Source of the DNA: Martelella sp. HB161492
GTDB taxonomy: Bacteria; Pseudomonadota; Alphaproteobacteria; Rhizobiales; Rhizobiaceae
Length of the DNA stretch: 64,000 nt
Assembly (NCBI RefSeq): GCF_013184775.1
Contig: NZ_JAATVV010000002.1
Location: 338,301-402,300 of the forward strand
Reading direction: 5' to 3'
Below the pieces are notes generated by a model that was not told the origin of the DNA, did no database searches, and saw nothing but the letters and a program-made list of their open reading frames with translations. The position numbers and the translations under genes were made by a program. How positions within the stretch are numbered: the first letter of the stretch is position 1; each line of letters opens with the position of its first letter. Positions 6,806 to 15,610 of this stretch are shown piece after piece.

Positions 6806-9800
6806 ATGGCTAAACAACTCGGCGAAACCTCGCTTGACGAGAAGGCAATCAGTGCACTGGAAGATGCGCTCGAATTTGACCTGACCGAAGGCGACGAACC
6901 GCAGCAAAAGCAAGCCGACGCCGCGGTCGAGCGCGACGCGCCAGCCGCTTCTGACGACAGCCACCACAAGCAGGACGCTCCGGCACGACCGCCAAAGAAC
7001 GAGGCGACGAAGCGCGCCACCTCGTCCCATCCCAAATCGCCAGAATTCAAGCCCGCCAACGATCCGGGCCGCTTTTCGACACACAACATATTGCGCGCCT
7101 TTGACAGCCGCTCGATCTTTCCGGTTCTGAAGAACGTTTCGATTGCTGCCGTGATCTGGCTGATCCTCGGCCTTGGCACAACGTTGCTGATTTTCGGCTC
7201 AGAAATTTCCGCGGCGCCATCGCTGCGCGCGATTTTCGCCATTGACGGCATGGGCATCGCGCTCGTCCTGACCTTCATTCCGATCTTCCTGCTGTTTGCC
7301 TCCACCATCATGATGGCGCGTGCGCGCGACATGCATGAAGCCGCTCGCTCGATGGCAGAAGTGGCGCTGCGCCTGGCAGAGCCGGATGAAACGGGTGTTC
7401 AGCAGGTTCGCAGTGTCGGTCAGGCCGTCCGCCGTGAAGTCTATGCCATGAATGAAGGCATCGAACGCACGATCGCGCGGGCGACAGAACTGGAAAACCT
7501 GGTCCATTCGGAAGTCAACGCACTGGAACGCTCCTATGCGGATAACGAGATCCGCGTTCGCAATCTGGTGCAGGAGCTTTCCGCCGAGCGTGAAGCCGTG
7601 ATCAACCACGCCGCACGGCTGCGCACATCGATTCTTGGCACCAATGATCAGCTGCGCAAGGATGTCTCCGCCGCCATGGACGAACTGACCCGCACGGTCA
7701 GCACCGCGGGCGACGGCGTTGCCGAAATGCTTGAAACGCGCGCTGCGCAGATCGAGGAACGGTCCAGCACAGCGGCTCACAAGATTGAGGAAAGCCTCGA
7801 TCAGCGTTCCGCCTCGCTGCAGGAAAGCTTTGATCGCGCCCACTCCTCGCTGTCTGACCTGTTCGAAAACCGCTTCGAAACCATGACGTCGCAGATGACG
7901 GATACCAGCCGCGCGCTGATCGGCGAATTCGAGACCAGAGCGGCCTCGTTCAGTCAGGACGCAGAGCGGCTGAATGCCAGCCTTGCCGAGCGCAGCCGCG
8001 AACTTGACGACATTCTGACCAATCGTGCCCGCGCACTTCTCGATGCCGCCGAAACAGGCGAGAAGTCGATGAGCGAGGCGCTTGACCGCATCATGGGCGG
8101 CCTTTCCGCCACGATCAGCCAGACCCAGGCAAACTTCAATCAGCAGCTCGGCGAAGCCAGTGCCGAGATCGATCGCCAGATCGAAGAGCGCGGCAACTTC
8201 GTCGACCAGCGCCTCGAAGCCTCGATCACCCGCTTCTCGGCCAATCTCGGCAACCGCCTCACAAGCTTTTCCGATGGCATCGACGAGCAGAGCAATGCTC
8301 TTGAAAGCAGGCTCGACAGCAATCTCGGCCGCCTCAACCAGGCGATCGTCGAGGGCAATTCCTCACTCGATTCGCTGCTGTCGAACGCACGCGACGATTT
8401 CGAGCAGCGCTTTGCCGAACAATCCCTGGCACTCGCCGCAACGCTTGGCACCAGTGAAGATGCCATTGCCCAGACGCTTGATTCGGGCGCCAGCCGTATC
8501 GATGAAACGCTCGGTCAGGGCCACCGGCAGATCGCCTCGTCGCTTGATACAGCATCGAGCCGCATCGAAAGCACGCTTTTCGAACGTTCCGACAGCTTCA
8601 GCAAGAATGTCGAGGCTGTCGAAAGCCGCATCGCCACGACCTTTGAGGAAGGTGGCAGGTCCCTGCGTGAAGCCTATGAGGGTCAGCAGACCCGCCTGGA
8701 GACCAGTTTGCGCGACGGCGCCGAGCGCATGGAACAGAGCCTTGATGGCCGTATTGAGCAGTTCGACAAGAGCCTCGACGGCCGGGTCCGCGAACTCGAT
8801 ACCGCCCTTGGCGACCGCCTGATCGAACTCGACTTCACCCTCGACACCAAGACCGACCGCATCGAGCAGACACTGGACGACCGCCTGACCAGGCTCGACA
8901 GCCATCTCGACGAGCGCATCGACCATATCGGCCAGGGCTTTGACGGCCGTATCGAGAAACTCGACAGCCGCATTGGCGAATTCGACCGCAGCTTCGACAG
9001 CCGCATCGAAAAGCTGGACAGCAATCTCGACGGCCGCATCGACCAGATCGGCCAGAACATTGACGGTCGTATCGGCCAGATCGACAGCCGCATTGGTGAA
9101 TTCAACCAGAGCCTCGACAGCCGCATCGAAAAGCTGGACGGCAATCTCGACAGCCGCATTGACCAGATCGGACAGAGTTTCGATGGCCGCATCGGCCAGC
9201 TCGACAGCCGTATCGGCGAGTTCGACAAGAGCTTCGACAGCCGGATCAACCAGATCGGCGACAGCTTCGACGGCCGCCTGCAGCAGCTCGATGGAACGCT
9301 TGAAAACCGCATCGGTCAGATCGGCGAGAACATGGACGGGCGCATCCGTCAGCTCGACGGCAGTCTGGACGAGCGGATCGGACGTTTCGACCAGACGCTC
9401 AATTCCCGTCTGGAACACCTCGACACGCAGATTACCGACGCCGACACCCGTATCGACGCGACCATGGCGCGCGGCAGCAAGGCGATGGAGACGGCCCTGT
9501 CCCAGCAGGTCGCCCAGCTGGAATCCACGCTGACTGAGGAAACCACCAATATCAGCGCCACGCTGGCGGCAACCACCAGCCTGCTCGAAATGTCGCTCGA
9601 AGGCCGTGAAGAGGCCCTGCGCGAGATGATCGACAAGTCCGGCGAGGCCCTCGACCAGCGCCTGCGCGGTTCGGCCGGTGCCATTGCCGACAAGGTCGGC
9701 ACGGCTGCCAGACTGATTGGCCAGTCGGCGGAAGCCATGACCAGCCGGGTCGAGAACTCCTTCCAGGGCATCAACCAGACGCTGACAGACAATACCGGGC

Positions 9801-12800
9801 GCCTTGATGAACGGATCGAAAGCCTGAACACGCTGGTCAACGAAGGCACCAAGCGCGTCGAGAGCACAATCACCGCCACCGGCGAGAAACTGGATGAGGC
9901 TCTGAACCGTCACGCCGCCTCTGTTGATTCTTCAGCGCGCAACGCTTCGGAAAAACTGACATCGGCGCTTTCCGACTACGCCCAGCAGATCGACGGCGCT
10001 GGCGACGAAGCCCGCAACCAGCTCAACCACACGCTGGAGAGCCATGTCGGTCGCATTGACGCGACGACCGCTTCTGCCCGCCAGCAGATCGATGCGACGC
10101 TCAGCGCCCATACCGCACGCATCAGCGATACCGGTGAGCAGTCGGCTCAGCGCATGGAAAACCTTCTGTCGTCGCATGAAGAGCGGCTCAGCGGCGCCTA
10201 TGCTGCCCATGCCTTCCAGATTGATGAGACGAGCGAGCAATCGGCAAACCGCCTCGATCAGATCCTCAGCGGCCACGCCAATCGCTTTGACGCCGCTACC
10301 GCCAATGCGGAGAACCGTCTCGACCAGACCCTCACCCACCATGCAGGCAAGGTCGAAGAGGCAAGCCGCGGCACGGCAGAGCGGGTTGCAGGCGTGATGA
10401 GCGAGCAGACGCGGATGTTCGAACAGGCCAGCGAAAATGCCAGCCTGCAGATTTCCGACACGCTGTCGAACCATGCCCGTGCTCTGGCCGAATCCGGCGC
10501 GCAGATCGACACCCGGCTTTCCGGAATGCTGGATGAAAAGACCCGCAGGCTGGAGAATGCCGGCCAGGCCGCGAGCGACCGCATCTCAGAAACCCTCGAA
10601 AACCAGCGCGATCAACTGGAACGGACCATCGACAATGGCGCCGGTCATATCGGTGAGCGCTTCTCCACGCTGGAGCGTGCCCTTGATGCCGGACTTACCA
10701 ATGTCAATCAGGTGATGCAGGATCAGGTCGGCCGCCTGACCGGCGATCTGCGCAGCACGCTTGCCGAAACCTCAGCCAGCATGAATGCCGGAGCGGAACA
10801 GGCCCGCATGCTTCTTGAAGAGGCCGGCCGTGATTTCGCCGAACAGCTTTCGGCCACCAGCGCATCCTTCATGCAGAACCTCGAAAGCAGCACAAGCGGC
10901 ATCTTCGCCCGCGCCAGCGATCTGCAGAACCGGCTTGCCGCACAGGCCGAGGCTGCCGGTGAAAGCGCCAGCGAGAACAGCAGCCGCATTGCCGAGATCA
11001 TCGCCGCAACGATGCAGCGCATCGACAGCCAGGTCGGTGCCATCCGCCAGACGATCAACGGCGCCGAACAGCAGCTTGCTGTTCGCACCGAAGATCTGAA
11101 TGCGATGATGAACACCTCTACCGACAAGCTGGCCGAGGAACTGCAGAACACCGAGCGCAAGGTCGCCGAACGCAGCGAATCCATCCGCGTCAATCTCAGC
11201 CAGCAGACCAGGGCGCTTGAGGAAACGCTGGGCGCCGTCGACCGCGCCCTGCAGGCCCGCAGTGCAGCCATCAGCACGACCCTGGACGAGCGTGCCCGTG
11301 ACATGAATTCCATGCTCGCCGGTCATGCAAGCGACCTCAACACTCTGATCGAGCAGAAGGCGCGGCCGCTGATTGCAAGCTATGCCGGCACGGGCCGCCA
11401 GGCAGCCGAGGAAATCAGCCGCGCCGCTGCGGATGCAGGTGACAGCCTGCGCAATGACAGCAATGCGCTGGCGGAAAATGTGAAGGCACTGATCAACTCG
11501 CTCGGCATCAGCCAGTCGCAGCTCAGCGAGATGATCGAGAAAGCCTCGGCCGACCTCTCCGTCGCCGATCGCCGCCTCGCTTCGACCGCACAGCAGCTGA
11601 TGGGAACATCTGCCAATACCGCCGAAAACCTGGCCCGTTCCGGCCAGATGCTCGACGACAAGATCGCACGTCTCGATCAGTCGAGCAGCGGCGCGCTTTC
11701 GGCCATTTCCGATATTGCCAGCCGGATCGACAGCCATTCGTCGATCCTCAGCCAGGCATCGCTGCTTATCGAGAAGGCGCAGTCGGGCCTGTCCTCGACG
11801 CTGGCCGAACGGCAGACGGCGCTCAGCGCGCTGTCCGACGAACTTGCCGCACGCTCCGGCGAGATCGAGCATGCCCTCAAGGCTGCAGCCGAAGCCGTCG
11901 CCGCGTCGATCAGCGACACCCAGCGCAACAGCGAAGCCATGGCAACGCGTCTGCGCTCCGGCATATCCGCCTCCATGGAAGATGTCGGGCGCACCGTCAC
12001 AGAGGCTGGCAAGGCATCGGAACTCTCCGCCAAGACCATCCGCGAAACGCTGAAGGGCTCCGTTGAGGATGCGGCTCGCCGCTTTGCCGGTGCGACGGAA
12101 GAAATCCGCAAGATCTCGACAGAGATCCGTGATGAACTCGACACGACCCGCATGGCAGTCAAGCGCGGCATCCACGACCTGCCGGAAGAGGCTCGCGAAT
12201 CGGCGACTAACATGCGCCGCGCCGTCGAGGATCAGATTCGGGCATTGAAGGACATTTCCGGCCTGATCAGTGCCTCGCGCCAGCAGATCGCTCCGGCCCC
12301 CGAGGCCCAGCCGGCACCTGTAAACGTCGCTCCTGCACGCAGTGAACGGCCGAGCATGAGCCCGCCGGCCGGTTCCCTGCCCCAGCGCCCCTCCATGCCG
12401 CAGGTCAGCGACATGCCGCAGCTGCGTGGCAGTGCGACGACCGCGCCGGCAGCAATGCCATCCCTGTCGTCCACCTCTGGCCAGGCCGCCGCGGCGCCGC
12501 GTCAGGCAACATCGGCATCGGCAGCACCAAGCGGCGACGGCTGGATCAGCGATCTTCTGCGCGCAGCGGCGCGGGAGGAAAGCGCCCCGCGCGGCGTCCA
12601 GTCCGCCCCGCGCCAGTCCGCCGCCGACCGCAAGCCAAATCAGGTGGTCGATTCGCTGAACTCGCTGTCCGTCGACATCGCCCGCGCCATCGATCACGAT
12701 GCATCGGTCGAGTTGTGGCGCCGCTATCAGCAGGGCGAACGCGACATCTTTACCCGGCGCCTCTATACGCTGAAGGGCCAGCACACCTTCGACGAGATCA

Positions 12801-12985
12801 AGTCGAAATATGAAAGCGATCGCGACTTCCGTACCGCCGTCGACCGCTACATCGCCGATTTTGAAAAGCTGCTCGCCGATGTCATGGATAAGCATCGTGA
12901 CCGCGCCGTCGTTCAGACCTATCTGACCTCGGATACCGGCAAGGTCTACACCATGCTCGCCCACGCCTCAGGGCGCCTGCGCTGA
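6806..12985 (+). CDS. gpr: Growth Pole Ring-like giant coiled-coil membrane protein
   Basis: 2059 residues, nearly the size of the GROWTH POLE RING protein of Agrobacterium tumefaciens (about 2100 residues, apolipoprotein-like), which forms a ring at the growing pole and is needed for unipolar growth. An acidic, disordered N-terminus (1-100) precedes two membrane segments (about 108-131 and 148-171). About 1600 residues of alpha-helical repeats follow, many of them 11-residue units such as DSRIEKLDSNL, including near-identical 120-bp DNA repeats. A Pro/Ala-rich linker (about 1830-1905) leads to a conserved globular C-terminus (about 1910-2059, WISDLLRAA...YLTSDTGKVYTML). The ATG at 6806 has GAGG 7 nt upstream; an in-frame GTG at 6788 lies inside the leader hairpin and is less likely. 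It is followed by a terminator and stands alone. Identification rests on size, architecture and repeat type. Confidence 0.88.
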   Translation: MAKQLGETSLDEKAISALEDALEFDLTEGDEPQQKQADAAVERDAPAASDDSHHKQDAPARPPKNEATKRATSSHPKSPEFKPANDPGRFSTHNILRAFDSRSIFPVLKNVSIAAVIWLILGLGTTLLIFGSEISAAPSLRAIFAIDGMGIALVLTFIPIFLLFASTIMMARARDMHEAARSMAEVALRLAEPDETGVQQVRSVGQAVRREVYAMNEGIERTIARATELENLVHSEVNALERSYADNEIRVRNLVQELSAEREAVINHAARLRTSILGTNDQLRKDVSAAMDELTRTVSTAGDGVAEMLETRAAQIEERSSTAAHKIEESLDQRSASLQESFDRAHSSLSDLFENRFETMTSQMTDTSRALIGEFETRAASFSQDAERLNASLAERSRELDDILTNRARALLDAAETGEKSMSEALDRIMGGLSATISQTQANFNQQLGEASAEIDRQIEERGNFVDQRLEASITRFSANLGNRLTSFSDGIDEQSNALESRLDSNLGRLNQAIVEGNSSLDSLLSNARDDFEQRFAEQSLALAATLGTSEDAIAQTLDSGASRIDETLGQGHRQIASSLDTASSRIESTLFERSDSFSKNVEAVESRIATTFEEGGRSLREAYEGQQTRLETSLRDGAERMEQSLDGRIEQFDKSLDGRVRELDTALGDRLIELDFTLDTKTDRIEQTLDDRLTRLDSHLDERIDHIGQGFDGRIEKLDSRIGEFDRSFDSRIEKLDSNLDGRIDQIGQNIDGRIGQIDSRIGEFNQSLDSRIEKLDGNLDSRIDQIGQSFDGRIGQLDSRIGEFDKSFDSRINQIGDSFDGRLQQLDGTLENRIGQIGENMDGRIRQLDGSLDERIGRFDQTLNSRLEHLDTQITDADTRIDATMARGSKAMETALSQQVAQLESTLTEETTNISATLAATTSLLEMSLEGREEALREMIDKSGEALDQRLRGSAGAIADKVGTAARLIGQSAEAMTSRVENSFQGINQTLTDNTGRLDERIESLNTLVNEGTKRVESTITATGEKLDEALNRHAASVDSSARNASEKLTSALSDYAQQIDGAGDEARNQLNHTLESHVGRIDATTASARQQIDATLSAHTARISDTGEQSAQRMENLLSSHEERLSGAYAAHAFQIDETSEQSANRLDQILSGHANRFDAATANAENRLDQTLTHHAGKVEEASRGTAERVAGVMSEQTRMFEQASENASLQISDTLSNHARALAESGAQIDTRLSGMLDEKTRRLENAGQAASDRISETLENQRDQLERTIDNGAGHIGERFSTLERALDAGLTNVNQVMQDQVGRLTGDLRSTLAETSASMNAGAEQARMLLEEAGRDFAEQLSATSASFMQNLESSTSGIFARASDLQNRLAAQAEAAGESASENSSRIAEIIAATMQRIDSQVGAIRQTINGAEQQLAVRTEDLNAMMNTSTDKLAEELQNTERKVAERSESIRVNLSQQTRALEETLGAVDRALQARSAAISTTLDERARDMNSMLAGHASDLNTLIEQKARPLIASYAGTGRQAAEEISRAAADAGDSLRNDSNALAENVKALINSLGISQSQLSEMIEKASADLSVADRRLASTAQQLMGTSANTAENLARSGQMLDDKIARLDQSSSGALSAISDIASRIDSHSSILSQASLLIEKAQSGLSSTLAERQTALSALSDELAARSGEIEHALKAAAEAVAASISDTQRNSEAMATRLRSGISASMEDVGRTVTEAGKASELSAKTIRETLKGSVEDAARRFAGATEEIRKISTEIRDELDTTRMAVKRGIHDLPEEARESATNMRRAVEDQIRALKDISGLISASRQQIAPAPEAQPAPVNVAPARSERPSMSPPAGSLPQRPSMPQVSDMPQLRGSATTAPAAMPSLSSTSGQAAAAPRQATSASAAPSGDGWISDLLRAAAREESAPRGVQSAPRQSAADRKPNQVVDSLNSLSVDIARAIDHDASVELWRRYQQGERDIFTRRLYTLKGQHTFDEIKSKYESDRDFRTAVDRYIADFEKLLADVMDKHRDRAVVQTYLTSDTGKVYTMLAHASGRLR
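8744..9440 (+). repeat. Hendecad array with 120-bp tandem repeats inside gpr
   Basis: The encoded protein is a run of 11-residue units of the form D-x-R-I-x-x-L-D-x-x-L/F. Between 8942-9061 and 9062-9181 two 40-residue units (one 7-residue block plus three hendecads) are repeated in tandem with 18 mismatches in 120 bp by my count; a partial third copy starts at 9182. This suggests recent slippage or unequal crossover and possible length variation between strains. Confidence 0.9.
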
Positions 12986-13011
12986 GGCAGCCAGACCCCG
13001 TCAAAGAATTT

Positions 13012-13035
13012 GAAAGGCGCCTCAGGGCGCCTTTC
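13012..13035 (+). terminator. Rho-independent terminator after gpr
   Basis: GAAAGGCGCC (13012-13021), loop TCAG, GGCGCCTTTC (13026-13035), a perfect 10-bp stem 26 nt after the stop codon. The T-tract (TTTCTATT) is imperfect but adequate. Confidence 0.8.
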
Positions 13036-13078
13036 TATTGCTGACAAGGTCATGCTGATTGCCCGTTTGCGGTGGGCC

Positions 13079-13195
13079 CCTCCGTCGTCATCCCCGTGCT
13101 CGTCACGAGGATCAAGGCTCTTCAGGGCACTGGACGCTCTTTCGCCGTGCAGACCCAGCCTGTGACAAGCACAGGCATGGCGTCAGCGAAAAGAA
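13079..13195 (+). repeat. Dispersed repeat element A, copy 1
   Basis: Non-coding stretch starting CCTCCGTCGTCATCCCCGTG and ending with CACAGGCATGGCGTCA. The same landmarks, in the same order and similar spacing, appear inverted at 61680-61804. It resembles the short palindromic intergenic elements common in rhizobial genomes. It contains internal inverted repeats (ATCCCCGTGCTCGTCACGAGGAT and CTGTGACAAGCACAG). Confidence 0.7.
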
Positions 13196-13230
13196 CGATG
13201 CTTAGATTCAATAAGATAGATCGCCTTTTT
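13187..13230 (+). repeat. Dispersed repeat element B, partial copy
   Basis: GCGAAAAGAACGATGCTTAG followed by ATTCAATAAGATAGATCG closely matches GAAAAGAACGATGCGTCG plus ATTCAATAATATCGAGCG at about 50503-50540. It is fused to the end of element A, indicating nested or composite non-coding repeats. The remainder to 13473 holds nothing I can identify. Confidence 0.65.
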
Positions 13231-13473
13231 GTTGCGATCCCGCAATCCAGGCAGGCCCTGCACATGCGTCAGGCAAGCTGAAAGCGGCGATGGCGGAACG
13301 CATCTGTCAGGCAAATGCCATGTCCTGCATCGGCGGATCCGCGCGTGCCGAACCCCGCAACACGCGACCGGCCATGCGACAGCAGATTTTCCGGGAAGAG
13401 CGGTTTTCCGGCCGGACATGCCGCCCGACACGCAACAGAGCGCTTTCGCGCCTTCAGGAAAAGCCGAAACGCC

Positions 13474-14109
13474 TTAAAGCGTCGACACGGCCCATGCCAC
13501 GATTGCAGACGTAGCCTGAGCCGAGGCCTGATCAAGTGCGCTGACGAGCACGCCGTTGCTGGCCGTCGGGTTGACGCCCACCTTGGTGTCGAAAACATTC
13601 TGCGCCTTGACGACGCCGCTGCGATCATCAACCAGCTTGACGGCAAGCGAGACATTGGCCGTGCCGCCACCTGCAGCATCGATCGAGAAATCACGGATCT
13701 CGACGACAAGCTGATAGTCGATCGCCAGGCCCTGCCCCGGCATGCCGACACCGCCAAAAGCACCCGTCCGCTCAAGACCGGCAACAAGGTTGGCCTGAAC
13801 GAGGTTTGGCAGATTGTCGCCCCACTGGGCCTTCGAGAGATAGCGGATCTCCGAACCCGGAAGCCGCACGACGATATCCTGCCCCGCCAGAGCCTGCATC
13901 GCGCCCGGTGTTGGCACGAGAATCTGGAGCTTCTTTGTGGCTGTGGTCGTGGCACTTGCCGTTGCGATTTCAGGCGTCGCCGAAAGCGCAAAAGTATCAT
14001 TGGTCGGACGAACGGCACAGCCGGATAGGAGCGCTGCACCAAGCGCTGCGGCAAGCACCGGCCGCGCCATATGATGCATCCCTTGCCCTGTCGACTTCAA
14101 GTTTTTCAT
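13474..14109 (-). CDS. ABC-type lipid transport auxiliary lipoprotein (PqiC/YmbA-like)
   Basis: 211 residues as listed. The lipobox LLSGC places the lipidated cysteine at residue 31 from this start; starting instead at the third in-frame ATG (MARPVLAAALG) would give a compact 17-residue lipoprotein signal peptide, which is also plausible. The mature domain fits the ABC-transport auxiliary component family that accompanies MCE-type phospholipid transporters and is thought to link them to the outer membrane. It is last in the mlaE-mlaF-mlaD order, 121 nt after mlaD. Expected location is the periplasmic face of the outer membrane. Family call is supported chiefly by context, size and lipobox. 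Confidence 0.8.
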   Translation of the reverse strand: MKNLKSTGQGMHHMARPVLAAALGAALLSGCAVRPTNDTFALSATPEIATASATTTATKKLQILVPTPGAMQALAGQDIVVRLPGSEIRYLSKAQWGDNLPNLVQANLVAGLERTGAFGGVGMPGQGLAIDYQLVVEIRDFSIDAAGGGTANVSLAVKLVDDRSGVVKAQNVFDTKVGVNPTASNGVLVSALDQASAQATSAIVAWAVSTL

Positions 14110-14230
14110 CAGTCCTACCGTTCCGCTTTCCGGTTACCCTTCCAGCTTTGTACTCAAACGAAAATTATAAAATATTACAAGATCCTGACATGTAATTGCG
14201 ACATTAATCGCAATCACTGCCATTCGTCCA

Positions 14231-15601
14231 TCAGTAACGGGTGCGTCCGTCATAGGGTTTTACGGTCTGGCCGCCGAAGATGAGCTGCTGCGGATCACGC
14301 GCGATCCCGGACACCGTCCGGTCAAGCGAATTGATGGTCGTGCGCAACTGTTCGACGAGAGCATTGACATTGCGAAGACCGGAGCCGGAGAAACTGTCGA
14401 GATTGTCGGCAATCGGTCCGATCCGGGTGTTCAGCGTTTCGGCAACCTGACGGACTGATTCCAGCGTCTCGCGGGCTTCGACGGAAAGCGACTTCGTGTC
14501 GTCCGAACCGAGAAGCGTGTCAACCTTGGTCAGGATGGTATCAACCCGCGTCGATGCGTCGTTCAGCTTCTTCGACAGTTCACTGAGATTGGTGAGCGTA
14601 CTGTCGATCTGGTCGCTATGGGCATTGACGTTGTCCGCCACGGATTTGATCGAATTCACCGCAGCCTTGGCGTCGTTCATGGTTGAAGCCAGATCATCGA
14701 CCGAGCTGCCGACTTTCTGCGGATCAATCGCCGCGACGATATCATTGATCTGCTGGAAGGCCGACTGGGCCTGCGAGGCCATGCCCTTATAGGTTTCCAC
14801 CGTCTTGCTGAACTGGTCGATCACCTCGTTCAGATGCTCCGAGGAAACGGCGACATTCTCGGTGATCGTGTTGGCATTGGAAACGATATTGCCCACCTGA
14901 TCCGGATTGACGGCGGCAATCACCTTATCAAGCCCGGTCAGCGTTTCGTCGAGCTTGCCGGAGAGCTGCTTGACCGTGCCGGACAGTTCCCCCACCGTCG
15001 ACAGGAAGGTATTGATATTGTCGGAATTCTTGCTGAGGACATCGGTGAAATCCTGAATATTGCTGACCGTCTTGGTGAGCGGCGTGTTGACCGTTGTGAT
15101 CATGCTTTGAACCTGGGTAATCGTGTCATCCACCCGTTTCATGATCTGATCGGCCGTTGCCAACAGGTTGGCCAGGCTCGATTTATCGGCCGTCAATGTC
15201 GCATATGTGTCGTTGTCCAGCGCTTCCTGCAGGATATTCGGACCGCTTTCGCCACCGGCCGACAGCTCGATATAGCCCGAGCCTGTCAGACCCGACAGTT
15301 CCAGCTTGGCCACCGTCGATTCGTGAACCGGCGTATCGGCCTTTACCGTCGTCTCGGCAATCGTGAAGCGCGGATCCTGCGGATCAATGCGCAGCTTGTT
15401 GATCGCCCCCACCTGAATGCCATTGAACCGGACGGGCGAACCGACAGTCAGCCCATTGGCAGAGCCGGGAATACGCACGACCAGTTCAGCCATCGGCCCC
15501 TGGCGTCCATATTGCTCGATCCAGTATATAAAGCCGGCGCCGGCCACCAGCACGACCAGAACGAAAATACCGACGATGGAATAGTTAGCTTTGGTTTCCA
15601 T
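14231..15601 (-). CDS. mlaD: MlaD family MCE-domain protein
   Basis: 456 residues with one N-terminal membrane anchor (about 8-28, VGIFVLVVLVAGAGFIYWI) followed by an MCE domain (about 38-115, IPGSANGLTVGSPVRFNGIQVG). The rest is a long alpha-helical periplasmic tail with coiled-coil character, much longer than E. coli MlaD and typical of the rhizobial form. MCE proteins form hexameric rings that carry phospholipids between inner and outer membrane. It lies 9 nt downstream of mlaF and shares its operon. Rings with long C-terminal helices form needles or tubes in other MCE proteins, so a longer periplasmic channel is a reasonable inference. Confidence 0.92.
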   Translation of the reverse strand: METKANYSIVGIFVLVVLVAGAGFIYWIEQYGRQGPMAELVVRIPGSANGLTVGSPVRFNGIQVGAINKLRIDPQDPRFTIAETTVKADTPVHESTVAKLELSGLTGSGYIELSAGGESGPNILQEALDNDTYATLTADKSSLANLLATADQIMKRVDDTITQVQSMITTVNTPLTKTVSNIQDFTDVLSKNSDNINTFLSTVGELSGTVKQLSGKLDETLTGLDKVIAAVNPDQVGNIVSNANTITENVAVSSEHLNEVIDQFSKTVETYKGMASQAQSAFQQINDIVAAIDPQKVGSSVDDLASTMNDAKAAVNSIKSVADNVNAHSDQIDSTLTNLSELSKKLNDASTRVDTILTKVDTLLGSDDTKSLSVEARETLESVRQVAETLNTRIGPIADNLDSFSGSGLRNVNALVEQLRTTINSLDRTVSGIARDPQQLIFGGQTVKPYDGRTRY

Positions 15602-15610
15602 GTTTACCCG

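Noticed and set aside
8942-9300. CRISPR-like tandem repeats
   Set aside because: The repeats are in frame, protein-coding, directly adjacent and without unique spacers.
8363-9913. A 516-residue antisense open frame with VEAL-like repeats
   Set aside because: Its repeats are the mirror of the hendecad DNA repeats on the plus strand, not an independent gene.
10772-12964. A 730-residue open frame antisense to the giant gene
   Set aside because: It lies wholly opposite a strongly coding gene; its length comes from the GC-rich repeated sequence. No ribosome site or family features.
13183-13514. Several short frames on both strands near 13.2-13.5 kb
   Set aside because: They overlap repeats A and B and lack coding bias.
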